Shown here: positions 58,256-64,000 of the stretch, one piece after another
Numbering within the stretch: position 1 is the stretch's first letter
Layout of the letters: each line of letters begins with the position of its first letter
Assembly (NCBI GenBank): GCA_027922465.2
Contig: BQMF02000024.1
Location: forward strand, 186,001-250,000
Direction: 5' to 3'
From: Turritopsis dohrnii
Lineage: Eukaryota > Cnidaria > Hydrozoa > Anthoathecata > Oceaniidae
DNA: 64,000 nucleotides
The notes under the pieces: model-generated
Told to the model about the DNA's origin: nothing
Database searches by the model: none
What the model saw: the letters and a program-made list of their open reading frames with translations, nothing else
Made by a program: the position numbers and the translations under genes

Positions 58256-58366
58256 ATAGTCGGCTTAAAAGTCACTGCGACGAAGAGCATTTTTATTGAA
58301 ATTGTGTACATATTTCTATAGAAATGCACTCCTTCGCAAAGACTTTTTAACAAATGTGCCGGCTGG
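58256..58366 (-). mobile_element. hairpin MITE family A, copy 9
   Basis: AAAGTCACTGCGACGAAGAG, CATTTTTATTGAAATTGTGT, TTTCTATAGAAATGCACTCC, TTCGCAAAGACTTTTTAACA, AATGTGCCGGCTGG. It lies about 190 bp after the LINE tail. Confidence 0.8.
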
Positions 58367-58754
58367 TTCTCAAGAGTTTTTTGTGGTCAATGTCCAGTTT
58401 CATTACGCTTTCAAAAAAACAGACACGAGTTTGAAATTTTTTGTACGTTAAAATTTGCTCGTTCGGCTTTTAGAAAAACTCAACACCAAAGTCAGGAAAA
58501 TTGATTATCACATGAAAATCCTTAATACAAATTTGACGGTAAAATCTGTCAAAACTTGCTATACTTGTTTGAAGTGCGAAACAGCATTACAAACTTCAAC
58601 TTCTGTAGATGCAAACTGGTGAAAGCAAAGCTTCGACCTTCCCAGAATATTTTTTTGCTGGGTTTCATTTACCTCGTGTTTATTGCCGCAGCGAGCGTAA
58701 GCGAGCGAGGAGGCATAGTAGTTTCACGAGATAGGCGAATGTCAGTTTCCGATT

Positions 58755-58757
<3 letters not shown>

Positions 58758-58819
<62 letters not shown>

Positions 58820-58820
58820 T
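58758..58820 (+). repeat. (CAT)n microsatellite
   Basis: About 20 uninterrupted ATC/CAT triplets. The open frame through it (58556-58918) would encode a polyhistidine run and has no other protein-like feature. Confidence 0.97.
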
Positions 58821-59194
58821 ATCTTCTTCATCCTCCAACTTTCGTGTTGACGTTACACGGTGGAATAAAATTATTAGCTGACTTTGCTTTTTTCCCGTTT
58901 CAAAGCATGGTACTGTAAGTGGGAGACAGAATGTTATAATATATATGTTTTTATTTTGTTAAAATTAGGCCGATGGAAATTTTAAATTAGTATTACGTCA
59001 CTTATCTCTTGAAAATGTAATGCTGCATTTTTTCATTATTCATTCAATTTCCGCGCTTATAACGTAGGAAATTGTTTGGTTTACACATTCTATCTATCTC
59101 TGTCACAGTTTTTCGTCGTTTTCGGAAAGTCCGTTCGGATTTCGGATTGTTTGTTTATTCAGAATAGTTAATGACTGACCTATTGCTAGGAACT

Positions 59195-60375
59195 TAGGAC
59201 AGCTTTGACTAAAATTGGGCAATTTAGACAAGATTACATTTGAAAGGTGCTGATTTCAAATTTGACAGTCATTTTGTCAGAATTGACTAAAATTTCATTT
59301 AGGGCCAAATTTGGACCAACTTTCGAAAGTTCTTTAAATTTCATGAAATTTTACAAGGATTACATTTGAAAGGTGCTGATTTCAAATCTGACAGTCATTT
59401 TGTCAGAATTGACTAAAATTGGACAATTTGTGCCACATTTAGATCAAATTTCGAAAGTTCTTCAAATTTCATGAAATTTTGCATGGATTACAATTGAAAG
59501 GTGGTGATTTCAATTCTGGCAATCATTGTGTCTGAATTGACTAAAATTGGACAATTTGGGCCAAATTTGGACCAAATTTCGAAAGTTCTTCAAATTTCAT
59601 GAAATTTTGCATGGATTTTACATTTGAAAGGTGTTGATTTCAATTCTGGCAATCATTGTGTCTGAATTGACTAAAATTGGACAATTTGGGCCAAATTTGG
59701 ACCAAATTTCGAAAGTTCTTCAAATTTCATAAAATTTTGCATGGATTTTACATTTGAAAGGTGTTGATTTCAATTCTGGCAATCATTGTGTCTGAATTGA
59801 CTAAAATTGGACAATTTGGGCCACATTTGGACCAAATTTCGAAAGTTCTTCAAATTTCATGAAATTTTGCATGGATTACATTTAAAAGGTGCTGATTTCA
59901 ATTCTGACAATCATTTTGTCTGAATTGACTAAAATTGGACAATTTGGGCCACATTTGGACCAAATTTCGAAAGTTTTTCAAATTTCATGAAATTTTGCAT
60001 GGATTACATTTAAAAGGTGCTGATTTCAATTCTGACAATCATTTTGTCTGAATTGACTAAAATTGGACAATTTGGGCCACATTTGGATCAAATTTCGAAA
60101 GTTCTTCAAATTTCATGAAATTTTGCATGGATTACATTTAAAAGGTGCTGATTTCAATTCCGACAATCATTTTGTCAGAATTGACTAAAATTGGACAATT
60201 TGGGCCACATTTGGACCAAATTTCGAAAGTTCTTCAAATTTCATGAAATTTCGCATGGATTACATTTGAAAGGTGCTGATTTCGAATTTGACAGTCATTT
60301 TGTCATATTTGACTAAAATTGGACGATTTGGGCCAAATTTGGACCAAATTTTGAAATATCTTCAATTTTCATGAA
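59195..60375 (+). repeat. 128-bp satellite, about 9 units
   Basis: The word AAGGTG(C/T)TGATTTCAA recurs at about 59244, 59371, 59499, 59629, 59759, 59887, 60015, 60144 and 60272, a spacing of 127-130 bp. Each unit includes ACTAAAATTGGACAATTTGG, CCAAATTTCGAAAGTTCTTC and AAATTTCATGAAATTTTGCA. The central units are the most alike and the outer ones diverge, as expected for unequal exchange. No coding frame crosses the units. Confidence 0.95.
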
Positions 60376-61207
60376 TAAACATCATGCGTAAGATATTGGT
60401 GAACTGTTTTTCTGGCCCCGAAACATCTCAAGGGCTGATGCGGAAATTGTTCAAGCCTAATGGCTTCTAGTTAATTTTGTTCTGGCGCCATACATAGCTG
60501 GAGAACACATCAAATACACCATTTTGCATCATTTTCATTATTCCAGTGACACAGTAACATGTTGTAATTTTATTTAGGAATATTTTTGATATTCTCGATA
60601 ATGAAAATGATGATGAGTAAAGGATAACAAAAATTTCTTGGAGTCGCTGAAGTTTGTCCTGCAAATTCTGGGATTTTTGGCAAATTCGCAAAAACAAATC
60701 CCGAAAATCCGTTCAATTTGCAAAATTTTGTCAAGTAATTAATTTTTCTGCAAACAATTAATACGAATAAGGTAGCATATTTTACTTGCCTTTTTAAATA
60801 AGAATAAATATTGATATTGATATTTTCATTATCAGTATGGAAAGAAGTATCCACCAGGGAGATTTCCATCCCTTGGGACAAATTTCTTCCCCATCTAGGA
60901 GTCTCTCTCAGCAAGAAATATTTCTTTATTCTGCCTTATGAAATTTTATTTGAGGGATTATTTATATGAAATACTATTATTTCGTGTGATAAGCTGGAAT
61001 TGTTTGTATAATTGTGAATGCCTCTGCCCAAAATCTTGCAATTTAGTGAACTTGCTGCCAAAGATATTTTAAGTGTTGGTCTTTTGTTGCTAAATTGGAT
61101 TCAGGCTCATTCAGAAAAAAAAAACACATCCAGGCAGCGATGATGCCTGATGACCCACGATGAGCAGCAATTTTCCCAATTCTGAATCCGAAAAGATTCC
61201 GGTCAAT

Positions 61208-61924
61208 CATGGAGGTATAAAACAGAAGGAGAACGAACTCTTATTTTTCTATTATTCAGATAATGACTATTCTATTCATTGCGGTATCACTTTGATGTCA
61301 TCCGTGATGCGCTTTCGGCTGGTTGTCAGTGAAACGAATACTTTTTCAAAAATTAACGACAATTTAAAAACCAAATATCATCCATTATAACAACGGATCA
61401 ACTTGCTGCATAGTTACAAGCAGATTATTAAACCTAAAGCTTCCTTGAGAAACAAATGAAAATCTATGTTTTTATACAGAGTTGAAGATATCGCGTAATT
61501 CATGTATAAGTTCCAATCTACATATCTTCTGACTTAAATGCGCCTCGATAGTGCCGCGGTACGTGCAAAAACTTAGGATTATTCTCTCTTCAAATACTGA
61601 AGCTCGGCGAAACTGCTTGAGGGGATCACGAGATATATAGACCTGAAGTTGCAATGTTTTCGTTGCATATTTGTGACGTTTTTGCATAATTCTCCCAATT
61701 CCTACAGATTATGCATGCTAAGAACTTTACCCTAACGATCTTTAATCACATTGGAGAATTGATATGAACGAAATTTTCACGCAAGAACGCCAAAATTATA
61801 AAAATTATGCAAGATGATAGCAATTATATGTTATTACACACTGAGGACTTAAACAATGCAGCGCATCACGGATAGTACAATAGCAGATTTTGAGTTCGTT
61901 CTCCTTCTGTTTTATACCTCCATG
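61208..61924. mobile_element. foldback-like element with 33-bp perfect inverted repeats
   Basis: The 33 bases at 61208-61240 (starting CATGGAGGTATAAAACAGAA, ending GAACGAACTC) are the exact inverse complement of 61892-61924. A second inner pair, TCCGTGATGCGCT (61301-61313) and AGCGCATCACGGA (61860-61872), is also exact. No transposase was seen in the 650-bp interior. It may be a non-autonomous DNA transposon. Confidence 0.75.
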
Positions 61925-63043
61925 GGTCAATGAGCTCATTTGCAGAAATGTCTTTTAGTTTGATTAACAGCATGGGGCGTGCAGTGATTTTAATTTATGA
62001 CAGTTGGATTTGTTTTGTGATCTGAATTAGGAAAATTGACAAATATCAAAAACAAATATTTAGTGATTGTCCTTTTCTACAATTTTGTGCCATTATGTAA
62101 AATATTTGAAAGTCAAACAAAGTTCAATACAAGTTATTTCAGATTTCTTTTGTAACTTGAGAAAAAGAAAAATTTATGTGAATTTTCATGAACCGAATTT
62201 TACCTTCTTCGAGATGATAAATTTAGAGTTTTATCGTGTAATTATTGACTTACCCGCCACTACGAAATTGAGAGATTCACTAACTATTTTCCCTTCAGGT
62301 ATACAATGAGAGTTAAAATTATGATGCTGTAATTCAAGTTTTTTCTAAAGGACTGAATTTTGTTAAAATAAACTGGTGGGTTGTGCAGGTTATACATACA
62401 TTTTTACGCTTTTATTTTTAGTAGTGAGCAACTTCTTGGCATTAGATCTTCATGTAACCTCATCTGAGGACCACTTAATTGGTAGAAACGAAAGTTCACC
62501 TGCGTGATTTACCAAACACGTAAGCCTGTAAGAACGTAAAGCGGGAAAATCAACAGGTAAAATTGGAATTTGTAGTTTAAATAAAACCGATTATTAAAGT
62601 ATCAAAGTTGTTGCAGTGTTGTGATGCCCATATGATTTCTGTTAATGCGTGTATTACTGTATGCAATCTTTATGCTGCCACGAAAATCCCCCGACCAATG
62701 AGGAAGAAGATTTAATTGATTGCTGTGAAAACACAATGTTTGCTTTTATAACATTTACCTTGATATTTAGTAAGGCGATTTCCATTCCATGAATCCATTT
62801 AGGAAAAAAATACGCATGTATACGCTATTTTGGCTCATAGAAAGTTGTGCTTTTGGTCGCGATGAGACGTACTTAGATTGGATATTAAGTTAGAGGTTAC
62901 AAAAACCATACGGCGCGAAACAGTAGCAGTATTATTATACTAACTCCCGGTACGAATAAACTTCATCAGAAATAGAGCTTTAATTTTATTTTAAGCCTAA
63001 GTTACACTGGCCTTATTTCATGTTTTAAAATGATTTGTAAGTG

Positions 63044-63260
63044 TATAATGCGTTCACTCTAACTTGGATAATCGTTAATGATTTTTATCAGACACGTTAA
63101 AGTAATGAAACAGAACGCTTATTAAAAGTTTAAAAATTCTTTTTCTACCCTTATCAAGACAAAAGACGATCAATGACTTTTAAGTGTTGTGGGAATTGAC
63201 GCTCAATTTCCACCAGATCGTGCAAAAGGACATTATTCAAGTTAGAGTGAACGCACTATA
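63044..63260. mobile_element. 217-bp MITE with about 29-bp terminal inverted repeats
   Basis: The left end TATAATGCGTTCACTCTAAC(TTGGATAAT) pairs with the right end ATTATTCAAGTTAGAGTGAA(CGCACTATA) with two mismatches. The ends carry TA/TATA. Confidence 0.8.
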
Positions 63261-64000
63261 AGCAAAGCTTTAAACTTGATAAACAGCAGTCAAAATTGAA
63301 ACAAAAGAAATATACTTCATGAGCTGTAACCATGGATACATATAATGTTTTATTTCCTTAATCACCGTAATTACAACTCAGAAATTGCTGTTTTGACCTT
63401 TTTGGAGTGAACATTTTTTTTGGTTTTGCTTCGAAGCAGAGGCGTAGCTAGAGGTCAGACAACATTGGTGGAGAAGAGTTTAGTCATTTGAAATAGAAAA
63501 GGAAAGCGTGCAAGTAACCTAATCAACACTTAAGACTGAAAAGAAATATCGTAATGTTGGACTCCTCCACTTTTTTTTGACTGACCTTGAATACGCCTTT
63601 GCGAAGACCGTCGTTTTTCAACGTTGCTGAAAGCGGCCTCTTGTTTTTCTTAACTTTATGACAGACAGGACGTTCACGGAGATTTTAAGATCTGATCATC
63701 TTCAGTCATACAGATACATTCTTATCTAATCTTATGTAATCTTAAACTTCCTTTTAGGACTGTTTTTGTAGCAGTTGCTGTACTGAGACCAAACCCCGTT
63801 GAGAAAACTATACAAAATTTTTTTAGAAGGCACAAACTTTTTCTCATTGTGTATTCCTTAAATTTTTTATTATGATTTAATAATTTCATATTCCTACAGC
63901 ATTGCCAAAATCTTTGTAAGCGAGAAAACAAACTTTTTATGAAATTCATTCAATCATAAGAAGAAAATTTCATGAGTCAAAAAGTTATGTAGCTGGGGGC

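Larger units (their letters stand above)
60380..64000. other. non-genic 3' end of the window
   Basis: Apart from the long inverted repeat (61208-61924) and the MITE (63044-63260), I see no gene, RNA or repeat family. Frames at 60467-60914 (-), 61160-61390 (+), 61472-61687 (-) and 63722-63949 (-) have no recognisable domains or splice context. Confidence 0.5.

Noticed and set aside
58556..58918. A 120-codon + frame with a polyhistidine run
   Set aside because: The His run is a (CAT)n microsatellite and the rest has no protein-like features.

Overview
This is eukaryotic, animal DNA. It is AT-rich, its genes are split into many exons with GT..AG introns, and about a third of the window is transposon debris. 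The protein families are metazoan. The style of the retroelements (a CR1/L2-like LINE, a second RT family, a zf-BED hAT transposase and many small inverted-repeat elements) resembles cnidarian genomes. That placement is an inference; no sequence search was possible.

Layout. From 0 to 2.1 kb there is a decayed zf-BED hAT-like transposase. From 2.5 to 26.6 kb, on +, lies a complete CAMSAP/Patronin gene that I could thread through 22 exons into one reading frame of about 3,034 codons: an N-terminal CH domain, a very long disordered middle, a helical charged segment and a C-terminal CKK microtubule-minus-end-binding domain. From 34.2 down to 28.3 kb, on -, lies a complete 15-exon RagC/RagD GTPase gene (351 aa) that converges on CAMSAP. 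From 38.7 to 47.1 kb, on +, lies an SNX19-type sorting nexin (12 exons, about 1,463 aa: membrane anchor, PXA, PX, Nexin_C), which is divergent from the Rag gene. The 4.5 kb between their starts holds a 165-bp tandem repeat and an interspersed repeat. At 49.8-50.8 kb, on -, is an intronless type II membrane protein that looks like a glycosyltransferase. It sits between two members of one inverted-repeat element family.

From 50.85 to 58.07 kb is a nest of mobile elements: an inverted-repeat element holding a pogo-like MITE and a LINE 3' fragment; a fragment of a second reverse transcriptase; and a LINE whose reverse transcriptase is split by a 1.5-kb PIF/Harbinger transposon. That insertion has a clean TAA target duplication. 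The last 6 kb is non-genic: a 128-bp satellite with about nine units, a long inverted repeat and a short MITE.

The three conserved genes act in unrelated cell processes (microtubule minus ends, amino-acid/mTORC1 signalling, endosome-membrane sorting), and I see no operon-like logic among them. The features most worth a second look are the GTYVLD-like motif array in the oversized CAMSAP exon, the SAMD1-like winged-helix domain in the LINE ORF1, the Harbinger insertion that lacks its first catalytic Asp, a tRNA-headed SINE whose head has expanded into a minisatellite, and a hairpin MITE family with nine copies across the window.
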